Shown piece by piece: positions 52,322-61,119 of a stretch of DNA of 64,000 bases (positions are counted from its first letter, which is position 1; every line of letters starts with the position of its first letter). Below the pieces are notes generated by a model. It did not search any database. It saw only the letters and a program-made list of their open reading frames with translations, and was not told the origin of the DNA. The position numbers and the translations under genes were made by a program. The stretch lies in NCBI RefSeq assembly GCF_034039665.1, contig NZ_CP120131.1, positions 124,001 to 188,000 on the forward strand, in the 5' to 3' direction. The DNA comes from Mammaliicoccus sp. Dog046 (GTDB lineage: Bacteria > Bacillota > Bacilli > Staphylococcales > Staphylococcaceae).

Positions 52322-54193
52322 ATGGATAAATTAGTCTCTATCATCATTTCTGTTTATAACAAGGAAGAATTTTTAAAGGAATGTATAGAATCATTAATTC
52401 ATTTAAAAATAGACCATAAACAAATTGAAGCGATATTTGTAGATGATTGTTCAACAGACCGATCACTGGAAATTATCGAAAGTTACGCGAAGGATCATGA
52501 TTTTATACAAATCATTTCACTACCGAGTAATACAGGTAGCCCATCTGAGCCGAGAAACGTTGGTATGAAACAAGCAACTGGGAAGTATATCACGTTACTC
52601 GATGCAGATGATTGGTTAGATACAGATGGATTCCCGAAATTCATACATAAAGTCAACGAAGATGATGCTGATTTCGGTTTAGGAAGAAGTTTTAAACATT
52701 CATCAAAAGGCGTAGCCCATCACGCGAGATTCACGACTTACAAAGATGCATCCCATGTAAAACCAGAAGAAATTATTAAAATCTTTAGAGCAGTTGGACC
52801 TCCGGGGAAAGTTTTTAAACGAGAACTTATAGAGAAACATCAAATTGCGTTTGAACATATGAAATTTGGTGAAGATAAATTATTCTTCACTGAATTAATC
52901 TCTAAAGTAGAAGACATTACAATGTCGACGACACCTGTATATCATGTTAATCGATTTGATGAAAATGAATCACTCGTTAAAGAAACTTCTGTGATAGATA
53001 AAGCATATTTAAATAAAGATATTCTTGAGCGCGTTTGTGAAATGGAACTACCTGAACAACTCAATAAACTAGCGCTTAACAGAATTATCGAATTGGATTT
53101 CTTTAGACGTTTTCTACATACAAAGACTTTTTTGAAATCAGAACATAAAGAAGCTTTTTATGAATTGATAGATGAAGTAGAAGCTATTCTAAAGAAACAT
53201 CACTATGACATGAAAGATTTCTTAGATAATCCGATCTTTATCAATATGTATAATCTTTATCAATTGGAAGGGAAGGCAGACTTCCTGACGTATACGCGTG
53301 ATGCTGTTCATGGTCGTTGGCATTTTTATATAGAAGATAATGTCGTATATAAAGTAACAGAACACAAAATTGAGGGTATCAAGCCTATATCAGAAGGTTG
53401 TTATCCTGTGTATGAAGGCACGCAAATGATTGATGGTTCACTTGTTGAAGTGATTAGAGTATTGAAACCTGAATCTGTTGAAATCAAACGCGTGAGTGCT
53501 GTAGCAATGAGAGATGTACAAGTAGCGAAAGATGTAGAGTTTGATTATCATGACGGTAGATTATACATTAAACAAGATCAATTTGCGAAAATGCCACATG
53601 CAGATGTTAACCTATGCGTTTATCACGATGATCTTGGGTTAACGCTTGTGCATGCATCATATCCAAGTAATAACGAAAGATATAAAATGAAACGCCAAAA
53701 GTTCAAGTTAGAGTTTGTAGATCGCATTAAAGAAAAGAAAGATGCGAAATATATTAATAAAATAACAGGTCCGATGATATTAACTAGGAAAGCTAATTTA
53801 TATAAAGACGTTGGATTTGTAGAAGCACTGCAAAGTCTAGAACCAGGTACTAAGGTTAATCCAACATCCATCTCACATACATCAAAAGGCACACCACGAC
53901 TTGTATTAGAAGACGGAAGTATCATGACAGCGAATAAAGACTTTGTGACGAAGATGAATACGACTAAACTAGATAAATATATCACAGACATACCAAAGCG
54001 TATAAAAGTGAAAAAGGCATGTAAATTATATGGAACAAGAGCATTTAACCAAACACCAGTAAAAGATTTAGCAGCAGGCGAACAACTGAATATAAGCAAT
54101 ATACTTTATACAGATAAATCAACACCAAGACTCGTAACAGAAGACGGAAACTTCTTAACAGCGAATAAAGATTATATCGAAGTGATAGAGTAG
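52322..54193 (+). CDS. TarS-like GT2 glycosyltransferase with two DUF5776-like domains
   Basis: The 623-aa enzyme has an N-terminal GT-A domain of family 2 (SIIISVYNKEEFLKECIESL; FVDDCSTD at about residues 40-47; LLDADDW with the DxD at about 94-96; GEDKLFF at about 184-190 as catalytic region) closely patterned on TarS/TarP-type wall teichoic acid transferases. A middle helical part follows. The C-terminus has two SH3-like repeats (about residues 478-546 and 556-623), each ending STPRLV.EDG..LTANKD, as in DUF5776. It has no membrane helix and probably acts at the inner membrane face. Teichoic acid as acceptor is inference. Confidence 0.85.
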   Translation: MDKLVSIIISVYNKEEFLKECIESLIHLKIDHKQIEAIFVDDCSTDRSLEIIESYAKDHDFIQIISLPSNTGSPSEPRNVGMKQATGKYITLLDADDWLDTDGFPKFIHKVNEDDADFGLGRSFKHSSKGVAHHARFTTYKDASHVKPEEIIKIFRAVGPPGKVFKRELIEKHQIAFEHMKFGEDKLFFTELISKVEDITMSTTPVYHVNRFDENESLVKETSVIDKAYLNKDILERVCEMELPEQLNKLALNRIIELDFFRRFLHTKTFLKSEHKEAFYELIDEVEAILKKHHYDMKDFLDNPIFINMYNLYQLEGKADFLTYTRDAVHGRWHFYIEDNVVYKVTEHKIEGIKPISEGCYPVYEGTQMIDGSLVEVIRVLKPESVEIKRVSAVAMRDVQVAKDVEFDYHDGRLYIKQDQFAKMPHADVNLCVYHDDLGLTLVHASYPSNNERYKMKRQKFKLEFVDRIKEKKDAKYINKITGPMILTRKANLYKDVGFVEALQSLEPGTKVNPTSISHTSKGTPRLVLEDGSIMTANKDFVTKMNTTKLDKYITDIPKRIKVKKACKLYGTRAFNQTPVKDLAAGEQLNISNILYTDKSTPRLVTEDGNFLTANKDYIEVIE

Positions 54194-54201
54194 AAAAAGT
54201 A

Positions 54202-54240
54202 AAACAGTGTGCATTCATCAGCGAATGCACACTGTTTTTT
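54202..54240 (+). terminator. Terminator after the glycosyltransferase
   Basis: AAACAGTGTGCATTC (54202-54216) pairs perfectly with GAATGCACACTGTTT (54223-54237), followed by Ts. Confidence 0.92.
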
Positions 54241-54286
54241 TATGGAGAAAGCAATAGTTGTAAGGTAGTAACAATAAGATGTGAAC

Positions 54287-54405
54287 GTAAGGAGCAAAAG
54301 TAGAGAGGAAAGCAAGTTAGACAGGTGTAACGAGCAAAAGTAGGGAGAAAACCCAATTAGAGAGCTGTAAGGAGTAAAACTCGAAAGATAACCCAGTTAG
54401 CGTAT
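54287..54405. repeat. 40-bp tandem repeat, three units
   Basis: Three imperfect units begin GTAA(G/C)GAG(C/T)AAAA at 54287, 54327 and 54367 and end near (A/G)TTAG. A single degenerate relative is near 49558. The unit has no strong stem. It lies between a terminator and the 41-bp array; no gene is present. Confidence 0.65.
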
Positions 54406-54496
54406 CATCCACACAGTTAAAACCCCGATTCCACCCACAAAATCCTAGCTTTTTTACACAGCCTTTCCTCTAAAATATAAGTATTATAAATACGGA

Positions 54497-54966
54497 GTGT
54501 TGACTTGCAACATTGAAGCCTCGAACATTGCAAGTGGAGGCTGACAAGCAACATTGAACGTCTGAACATTGCAAGTGGAGGTCGACATGCAACATTGAAC
54601 GCTCGAACATTGCAAGTGGAGGTCGACATGCAACATTGAGCGCCTGAACATTGCAAGTGGAGGTCGACATGCAACATTGAGCGCCTGAACATTGCAAGTG
54701 GAGGCTGACAAGCAACATTGAACGTCTGAACATTGCAAGTGGAGGCTGACTTGCAACATTGAGCGTCTGAACATTGCAAGTGGAGGCTGACAAGCAACAT
54801 TGAACGTCTGAACATTGCAAGTGGAGGTCGACAAGCAACATTGGAGCCTCGAACATTGCAAGTGGAGGCCGACAAGCAACATTGGAGCATTGAACATTGC
54901 AAGTGGAGGCTGACAAGCAACATTGAACGTCTGAACATTGCAAGTGGAGGCTGACAAGCAACATTG
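54497..54966. repeat. 41-bp tandem repeat array, about 11 units
   Basis: About eleven copies of a 41-bp unit, recognised by GAACATTGCAAGTGGAGG at 54523, 54564, 54605 and onward at the same step, fill the gap. Each unit holds TTGCA(A) and TGCAA arms around a 14-base AGTGGAGG(T/C)(C/T)GACA segment, and a direct repeat of AACATTG 16 bases apart. Two unit variants alternate (GGTCGACATG and GGCTGACAAG). Open frames on the minus strand here are a by-product of the repeats. The array ends in AACCGCCGAAGCCACC-type sequence up to 55010, then AT-rich promoter DNA. Confidence 0.9.
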
Positions 54967-55151
54967 AAACCGCCGAAGCCACCAAAGCCACCGACACCAA
55001 TCAACACTTGCTTACGTGATCTCCGCCAACGCCCTCTAAAATATAAACACTATAAATACAATTGTAATTTTAAATTGACTGAATAAAAATACAATGTTAC
55101 TATAATCCTTATTAAATCTATCGGATTAATATACTTTTGGAGGGATTAACG

Positions 55152-56456
55152 TTGAAAAGAATGAAATTAGGATATTTTTTAACTGGATTTGGACATCATG
55201 TAGCAAGTTGTAGACATCCTGAAACACAGAAACAAGGTAGCATGGATTTAAATAACATTATTAAGCAAGCGAAGATAGCAGAACATGCGAAGTTTGATTT
55301 TCTATTTATGTCAGATACGTTATACCTGGATAAGAAAACGCACCCTGATGCTTTTACAAGTCCTGAACCTATTTCGTTTATGTCGATCATCGCAACACAC
55401 ACTAAGCATTTAGGTCTTGTTGTAACTGGTTCAACAACGTATTCTGAACCGTTCCACCTCGCTAGAGTATATGCGTCGTTAGATCATTATAGTAATGGTA
55501 GAGCTGGATGGAATATTGTAACTTCTGGTATCAGTGATACTGCTAAAAACTTTAACGGCCAAACGAATATTGATCATGATTTACGTTATGATCAAGCGGA
55601 TGAATTTCTCGATGTTACTAAACAGTTGTGGGATTCTTGGCGCGATGTAAGTCCTGAAAAAATTCATGAAGCAGGTGGATTTTATAATGTTCGTGAACCG
55701 AAACCGATTCATTTTAAAGGTCAATTTTACAGTGTGCGCGGTCCTTTAAATATTGAAGAATCACCACAGCGTTATCCTTTACTTGTACAAGCTGGTTCTT
55801 CAAAAAAAGGTACAGAGTTTGCATCGAAACATGCTGAAGTTGTGTTTACGGCTCAGAACGATATTAATGATGCCATTCAATTTTCAAATCAGTTGAAAGC
55901 ACAAACGAAAATACAACGCGGTGACGATCAAGATGTCGTTATCATGCCTGGAATATTCCCGGTTATTGGGTCCACTCGTGAAGAAGCTGAAGCGCGTTTT
56001 CAAGAATTACAAGATTTAATTGTTCCGGAGGTTGGATTAGATTTATTGTCTTCTTATTTAGGTGATGCAGATTTAACAGGGTATGCCTTAGATACACCAT
56101 TTGACCAGATTGAAATTGATGGTGGAGATAATATACAAAGTCGTGTCGATCTGATTAAAGCTACGGCGAAGAAAAATCAATCTACTTTAGAAGATATTAT
56201 GAAATTTGTAGCAGGTGCGAGAGGGCATCATATTATCATCGGTACTGCAGAAGATGTTGCTGACAGAATGGAAACATGGTTTACACAAGGTGCAGCAGAT
56301 GGGTTTAATATTATGCCTCCGTTGAATCCAACTCAATTTGATTTGTTTGTCAATGAAGTGGTACCTATTCTACAAAAACGTGGACTCGTCCAAACTGAAT
56401 ATAACAAAGGGACGTTAAGGGAGAAATTAGGGCTGAAACAAGCGGTTCATATATAA
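55152..56456 (+). CDS. NtaA/SnaA-type FMN-dependent monooxygenase
   Basis: The 434-aa luciferase-like (LLM) flavin monooxygenase of the NtaA/SnaA/DszA group opens MKLGYFLTGFGHHVASCRHPE and has SPEPISFMSIIATHTKHLGL, TTYSEPFHLARVYASLDHYSNGRAGWNIVTS and LVQAGSSKKGTEFASKHAEVVFTA. These enzymes use reduced flavin from a separate reductase; the one at 16589 is a candidate but is far away. TTG 55152 is favoured by GGAGGG spacing. It is followed after 34 bases by a transporter gene. The substrate is unknown (chelators, sulphur compounds and nitrilotriacetate are known for relatives). Confidence 0.88.
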   Translation: MKRMKLGYFLTGFGHHVASCRHPETQKQGSMDLNNIIKQAKIAEHAKFDFLFMSDTLYLDKKTHPDAFTSPEPISFMSIIATHTKHLGLVVTGSTTYSEPFHLARVYASLDHYSNGRAGWNIVTSGISDTAKNFNGQTNIDHDLRYDQADEFLDVTKQLWDSWRDVSPEKIHEAGGFYNVREPKPIHFKGQFYSVRGPLNIEESPQRYPLLVQAGSSKKGTEFASKHAEVVFTAQNDINDAIQFSNQLKAQTKIQRGDDQDVVIMPGIFPVIGSTREEAEARFQELQDLIVPEVGLDLLSSYLGDADLTGYALDTPFDQIEIDGGDNIQSRVDLIKATAKKNQSTLEDIMKFVAGARGHHIIIGTAEDVADRMETWFTQGAADGFNIMPPLNPTQFDLFVNEVVPILQKRGLVQTEYNKGTLREKLGLKQAVHI

Positions 56457-56490
56457 AATATTCACAGCGACATTCAAAGGAGGTTGGCAA

Positions 56491-58287
56491 ATGTATATTG
56501 CTTTTACACTATTATCATGTGCATTCTTTATCGTCATCGTCGCATGGTATTCATATCATAAAACGAAAAATACAGTAAGCAGTTCAGGTGGATTCTTTTT
56601 AGGGGGGCGAGGATTAACTGGTGGATTTATCGCCGGAGCATTGATTCTAACGAATTTATCAGCGGAACAATTGATTGGATTGAATGGTCAAGGTTACAAG
56701 AATAATTTATCAAGTATGGGCTGGGAAGTAACAGCAGGATTTTCAGTTATAATACTTGCGACGATATTATTACCTAAATATTTAGGTGGTGCATTTACAA
56801 CCTTACCTGAATTTTTAAATACACGATTTGATCAGCAAACACGATTCTTAATTGTATTATTATTTATGGTTGGATATGGTTTCATAACGATACCTTCTGT
56901 ATTATATTCAGGGTCATTAGCTGTGCTACAAATCTTTGATATCCCACATATGTTTGGGATTACATACCAACAATCGATATGGATTGTCGTTTGGATTATA
57001 GGTATCATCGGCATGTTATACGCGGTGTTAGGCGGATTAAAAGCAATAGCAATTTCTGATACTTTAAACGGAATTGGCCTATTAATCGTTGGTTTGCTTG
57101 TGCCTATATTAGGATTTATTACGTTAGGTCATGGCAGCATGCTTGAAGGTATGAAGACAATCGCGACTGAACATCCTGAAAAGCTCAATGCGATTGGATC
57201 AAATAAAGATGATGTGCCATTTGGATCAATATTTACAGGTATGATATTTGCGAACCTCTTCTATTGGGGAACAAATCAATATGTGATTCAACGGACACTC
57301 GGTGCGAAAAGTTTAGCCGAAGGACAAAAAGGGGCATTGTTTACAGGTTTTCTTAAAGTGCTTGTGCCATTTCTTATGATGGTTCCAGGTGTGATCGCAT
57401 TCCATTTATATGGACCAGGATTGGAGAATATGGATTTAGCCTATCCAACATTAACAAAAGATGTCTTTCCAACTTATTTGAATGGATTTTTCTTAGCAGT
57501 ATTATTAGGCGCAGTGTTCTCAAGTTTTAATGCTTTAATCAATAGTGCATCAACATTGTTTGTATATGATATTTATAAAGTGCTCATCAACAAAAATGCG
57601 ACAGATAAACAAATGATTAGAGTGAGCCAATGGTTTGGTGTGATTCTAGCATTGATTACATTCTTTATATCACCAATGTTAATGAATGCACCACAAGGGT
57701 TATGGACAATCATTAGACAATTTACAGGATTCTTCAATATACCAATTATCGCAATTGTATTAGTAGGCATCTTCTCAAAACGCGTACCTGCAATTGGACC
57801 AAAGATTGTTATTATCTCTCATGTCATCGTATACTATTTATTGATTTGGGGATTACCGATGTTCTTTAACTATCAAATGAGTGTAAACTTTATTTATATT
57901 CAAGGGTTGATGTTTGTTGTAGAAGTGTTAGTTATGTTAGTAATTGGATTCGTAAAACCATTGAACGAACCATTTATATTCAAACCAAATCCGAAAGTAG
58001 ACATGACACCATGGAAGTATGCGATCCCTGTAACAGTATTGTTAATAGGAACAATGATATTTACATTTATATTATTCTCCCCAATCGGATTAGCATCACA
58101 AAAAGGCATCGTCTCACCATGGTTCTGGCCAGCTGTAAGTGTATTAGCCATTACTGTTGTGACATGCTATTACATTGGACTGAAACAATGGAGTGTGAAG
58201 TATGAAGCGGTATTAAAAGGTCAATATCACGCTAAGTTAAAAGAAACGCATGAAATACAAGAACAAACGACAAAACAATTCGTATAA
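56491..58287 (+). CDS. Sodium:solute symporter (SSS family)
   Basis: The 598-aa transporter has about 14 helices: GGFFLGGRGLTGGFIAGALILTNLSAEQLIGLNGQGY at the start of the core is typical of SSS family members with the LeuT fold. A C-terminal hydrophilic tail follows (residues 575-598). It is similar in style to sugar and sialic-acid symporters of staphylococci. It follows the monooxygenase gene with AAAGGAGG before its ATG, and the two are probably co-transcribed. Confidence 0.88.
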   Translation: MYIAFTLLSCAFFIVIVAWYSYHKTKNTVSSSGGFFLGGRGLTGGFIAGALILTNLSAEQLIGLNGQGYKNNLSSMGWEVTAGFSVIILATILLPKYLGGAFTTLPEFLNTRFDQQTRFLIVLLFMVGYGFITIPSVLYSGSLAVLQIFDIPHMFGITYQQSIWIVVWIIGIIGMLYAVLGGLKAIAISDTLNGIGLLIVGLLVPILGFITLGHGSMLEGMKTIATEHPEKLNAIGSNKDDVPFGSIFTGMIFANLFYWGTNQYVIQRTLGAKSLAEGQKGALFTGFLKVLVPFLMMVPGVIAFHLYGPGLENMDLAYPTLTKDVFPTYLNGFFLAVLLGAVFSSFNALINSASTLFVYDIYKVLINKNATDKQMIRVSQWFGVILALITFFISPMLMNAPQGLWTIIRQFTGFFNIPIIAIVLVGIFSKRVPAIGPKIVIISHVIVYYLLIWGLPMFFNYQMSVNFIYIQGLMFVVEVLVMLVIGFVKPLNEPFIFKPNPKVDMTPWKYAIPVTVLLIGTMIFTFILFSPIGLASQKGIVSPWFWPAVSVLAITVVTCYYIGLKQWSVKYEAVLKGQYHAKLKETHEIQEQTTKQFV

Positions 58288-58353
58288 AGATAAACATATG
58301 ATTTTAAAATATGGTTGTCTGAAAACGTTAAAATAGATGAATTAGAGTAAATG

Positions 58354-58394
58354 GCAGAAATCTCATATTAAATTATGAGATTCTGCTATTTTTT
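58354..58394 (+). terminator. Terminator after the SSS symporter gene
   Basis: GCAGAA(A)TCTCATA (58354-58367) pairs with TATGAGATTCTGC (58374-58386), followed by ATTTTTT. The gap from here to 58536 is AT-rich with no gene seen. Confidence 0.85.
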
Positions 58395-58536
58395 GATTTT
58401 TAGTAGAAGATCATTTTGAATAAATGCTAATTGTTGCAGAAAAATATAAGTGTGCAACAACTTTTCGTAGTTTTCATAAACAATGATTGAAATTAAAAAT
58501 TTCTAAATCAACATATAAATATTTTATAAAAATCGA

Positions 58537-58564
58537 TTGACATCAAAGTGTAATTTTATATAAT
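58537..58564 (+). promoter_or_regulatory. Sigma-A promoter of the 58608 gene
   Basis: TTGACA (58537-58542) and TATAAT (58559-58564) are 16 bases apart, both perfect. The predicted transcript starts about 35 bases before the AAGGAG site. Confidence 0.8.
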
Positions 58565-58607
58565 AAAGATGTAGCCTGTGATTCACTCAAGAAGGAGAAT
58601 CAGGATT

Positions 58608-58940
58608 ATGTGTAGAAAATTATTTGTTGAACTCTACGATATAGAAGGGTTTATGACGAGCGGTAGAACCGGTGTGTGTCGGAGAGAAGAGTTTATTGTA
58701 AGTACTGAACTAGAATTACAAGATGTATTGAATGACTTAGCGGAGAGATATGGAGAGCCTCTTTGTGAAACGACAATATTTGAGAATTCGGTATTTATAG
58801 AAGCATCTTTTCAAAAAGAGAAACACATGAAACATATGGTTGTATTAAAGCACAGTTCAAGTAAACTGAATGCCAGCGTTTGTATAATAAACGAAATTTG
58901 TATGTACATGAGTTCAAAATATACCAATGCCTTTTCTTAG
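58608..58940 (+). CDS. 110-aa protein of unknown function
   Basis: The soluble protein begins MCRKLFVELYDIEGFMTSGRTGVCRREEFIVSTELELQDVLNDLAERYGEP and has CIINEICMYMSSKYTNAFS at the end, with six cysteines in 110 residues. ATG 58608 is well placed after AAGGAG and a strong promoter, so it is expressed. I do not recognise it. The cysteine content suggests metal or redox chemistry, but no pair motif (CxxC) is present. Confidence 0.7.
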   Translation: MCRKLFVELYDIEGFMTSGRTGVCRREEFIVSTELELQDVLNDLAERYGEPLCETTIFENSVFIEASFQKEKHMKHMVVLKHSSSKLNASVCIINEICMYMSSKYTNAFS

Positions 58941-59250
58941 TGCGAAAAATAAGATGGTTGATTCCTTCACGATAACTTCGACTTAGTAATACTTTCCTTT
59001 AATTTCCCAAAATATATAGAACAGAGAAATTCAATAATATGCATATAATCAACTTTCAAGAAGAATAGCAGGCTACAGACAAATTCCAAACAACTAAATA
59101 AGAGTGTATTATAGAGCTACGAAACAATTCATTAATAATAAAAATATAGACAGTGGTAGTGAGTATTACACAAGAAGAAGTTTATAGAAGGAAAACTTTC
59201 TTAATTCAACTTCTTGATTTACGAATGGCGAGGCTTACTGTTTGTAAATC
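58941..59250. other. Gap with no supported gene
   Basis: These 310 bases between the hypothetical gene and a strong terminator hold no open frame with a ribosome site and no repeat that I can see. Sequence around 59206-59240 (GGCGAGGCTTACTG) is the run-up to the terminator, which suggests a small RNA or leftover transcript end may lie here; I could not define one. Confidence 0.4.
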
Positions 59251-59286
59251 AAAAAGCCGAGACGCGGACGTCTCGGCTTTTTTGTG
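59251..59286. terminator. Strong bidirectional terminator
   Basis: AAAAAGCCGAGACG (59251-59264) pairs perfectly with CGTCTCGGCTTTTT (59269-59282), with A and T runs on both sides. Confidence 0.92.
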
Positions 59287-59325
59287 TTGTATGTAATGAG
59301 GATATCGTGAAGTTTCAGTATGGTT

Positions 59326-59555
59326 CAGGCGAAATCGCACGATATCAGAGCGAAATCTGGAAGTCTTCGTGCGATTAGCACAGAAACGCACGATATCTCG
59401 GTGAAACCCGGAAGTCTTCGTGCGATTAGTATAGAAACGCACGATATCTCGGCGAAATCTGGAAGTCTTCGTGCGATTAGCATAGAAACGCACGATATCT
59501 CGGCGAAATCTGGAAGTCTTCGTGCGATTAGTATAGAAACGCACGATATCTCATT
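59326..59555. repeat. 51-bp tandem palindromic array
   Basis: Four full units and a partial one have GCACGATATC at 59337, 59388, 59439 and 51 bases apart thereafter. GCACGA and TCGTGC form the arms of a hairpin with a loop of about 24 bases, and the unit end (GATTAGNATAGAAAC) links units. Since 51 is a multiple of 3, both strands stay open and give 17-residue repeat frames, which I do not take as genes. Confidence 0.85.
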
Positions 59556-59560
59556 CAGTA

Positions 59561-59959
59561 TTACTTAAAGAATCGAATAGACAGTGGAGGTAAATAAGTT
59601 TCTCCACGATATGATTTTACTGCTCCTATGATTGTGAAGACAATAAGTAAAATACTTAAAACGATTAAGAAAAGAAAACCTATTAAAATCATACATAAGA
59701 TAGTAGAAATGATTGTCCAAATCGTATATGAAAGGAAGAAGTTCAAGTAGTCTTTACCAACTCTATCTACAAACTTTGAGTCTTCTCGCTTAATTAACCA
59801 AATAAGAAGCGGTCCGAAGAAACCTACAATAAAGCTAGATAAGTAAATCAACATACCATATAAACGATCATCTTTAGTCGTACCTGTTTGTTCAGAAACT
59901 ATGTCATTTTCAGGTTCTAAAGTTGACTCCTGAAATGGATTTTGTTCGTTATTTGCCAT
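59561..59959 (-). CDS. DUF4870 membrane protein
   Basis: The 132-aa protein has a hydrophilic N-terminus and three membrane segments: YGMLIYLSSFIVGFFGPLLIWLI, then KREDSKFVDRVGKDYLNFFLSY and two more helices, ending YRGETYLPPLSIRFFK. The KREDS.FVD..GK..LNF pattern is the DUF4870/Tic20-like signature. Function unknown. ATG 59959 follows GGAGG. Confidence 0.9.
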   Translation of the reverse strand: MANNEQNPFQESTLEPENDIVSEQTGTTKDDRLYGMLIYLSSFIVGFFGPLLIWLIKREDSKFVDRVGKDYLNFFLSYTIWTIISTILCMILIGFLFLIVLSILLIVFTIIGAVKSYRGETYLPPLSIRFFK

Positions 59960-60107
59960 TATAAATACCTCCTAATTTGCTTTCATTATACATTATTTAA
60001 CATATGGATGCTATGGGGTTATTGAAATTTGCATTAATTTATTCTAATTCATAATAAGTGTCAATTACGTAAGTGATCAGCTGGTGATAAAATCAGTTCT
60101 TAGTGCT

Positions 60108-60144
60108 ATTTATAAAAAATAAAAAACCTCCTAAGTAGGAGGTT
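60108..60144 (-). terminator. Terminator after the GNAT gene
   Basis: AACCTCCT (60125-60132) pairs with AGGAGGTT (60137-60144). The A-rich left side gives a T run on the minus strand, the direction of the upstream acetyltransferase gene. No gene lies in the remaining gap 59960-60272. Confidence 0.75.
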
Positions 60145-60272
60145 AAAAGGTATCTATTAACGTGCCGACTATCATTTTAGTTGCATATCGGTTAGCAACA
60201 AATAGACATCTTAATTAAATATATATTATAAAAAAGGCGAATAAATTTCAAGGTGAGAAGTTGGATAAATAA

Positions 60273-60971
60273 CTAATTGTTTTCCAACGACAACTTACTT
60301 TTCTGTTCTCCATTACTATCAAAATTAGACGGCATTAACCATGATTCATAACCTTGTTTGATCGTTGGCCATTCTGCGTCTAACATAGAGAACCAACTTG
60401 TATCTCTATTTCGGTCTTTATAAATTTTGTGTTGTCTAAATGTACCTTCAAAAGTAAATCCTAGTCGTTGAGCACTTTTTCTAGAGTGTTCGTTTAATGA
60501 ATCACATTTCCATTCATATCTTCTGAAACCTAATGTTTCAAATACATATTTAGCTAAGAGATAGTGGACTTCAGTAGCAATTCGAGTCTTTTTCAAAACA
60601 TTTGAATAGTGTACATGTCCAACTTCTATTGATGCATCTGTTAAATTAATTCTCATCAAGGATAACAAACCAACAGCTTCACCTGATGCTTTGTTTACAA
60701 TAGCGAAAAAGTAAGGATCGGTTGATTGAATGTATGCATTAATATAATTTTCAAACTGGTCATAATCTTTTATGTGATTATATGGTAAGTATGTCCAATT
60801 AGGGATATCTTCGTTGTCGCTAAAATGTTTAAATAAATCGTCGATGTGTGATTCGTTTAATTTTTCTAGTCTACTATAACGACCTTCTAATAAATTAATG
60901 TTGGGAAATTCAGGTTGTTTAAAGTCAGTTAAAGGTTTTCCAATAGGTTGATTATATTTATTGTAATCCAT
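60273..60971 (-). CDS. RimJ/RimL-type GNAT acetyltransferase
   Basis: The 232-aa acetyltransferase has LEGRYSRLEKLNESHIDDLFKHFSDNEDIPNWTYLPY at the N-terminus, AVGLLSLMRINLTDASIEVGHVHYS (strands around the acetyl-CoA site) and the RimL-type C-terminal WKCDSLNEHSRKSAQRLGFTFEGTFRQH. It is longer than the 180-aa RimL proteins, as in the group described as GNAT proteins with an N-terminal extension. ATG 60971 follows AAGGAGTG. Substrate unknown. Confidence 0.88.
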   Translation of the reverse strand: MDYNKYNQPIGKPLTDFKQPEFPNINLLEGRYSRLEKLNESHIDDLFKHFSDNEDIPNWTYLPYNHIKDYDQFENYINAYIQSTDPYFFAIVNKASGEAVGLLSLMRINLTDASIEVGHVHYSNVLKKTRIATEVHYLLAKYVFETLGFRRYEWKCDSLNEHSRKSAQRLGFTFEGTFRQHKIYKDRNRDTSWFSMLDAEWPTIKQGYESWLMPSNFDSNGEQKSKLSLENN

Positions 60972-61047
60972 TGATAGGCACTCCTTTAAGTTTTGGAATT
61001 TACATCAAGTATAGTCGATACGTGTACGTGATTGGAAGTGAGGGGAT

Positions 61048-61090
61048 AAAAAAAGATAATATTAGTCCAGAAAGAGGACTAATATTATCT
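61048..61090 (-). terminator. Terminator of the PLD-DEAD helicase gene
   Basis: AGATAATATTAGTCC (61054-61068) pairs perfectly with GGACTAATATTATCT (61076-61090). The A run on its left is a T run on the minus strand, so it ends the helicase transcript. Confidence 0.88.
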
Positions 61091-61119
61091 ATCATTACAA
61101 GTAGCTTAGAATTTGTTTT

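Noticed and set aside
54497-54966. CRISPR array
   Set aside because: The whole 41-bp unit is repeated, there are no unique spacers and no cas genes in the window.
54417-55007. Three overlapping minus-strand frames of 157-196 codons over the 41-bp array
   Set aside because: All three frames are open because the repeat lacks stop codons; cysteine/leucine-rich periodic translations are artefacts.
55075-55106. Promoter TTGACT/TATAAT before the monooxygenase gene
   Set aside because: Spacing is 20 bases, longer than normal; the -10 may be real but the pair is not convincing enough to list.
59206-59568. Frames of 112 and 82 codons on opposite strands
   Set aside because: Generated by the 51-bp repeat, which has no stops in several frames.
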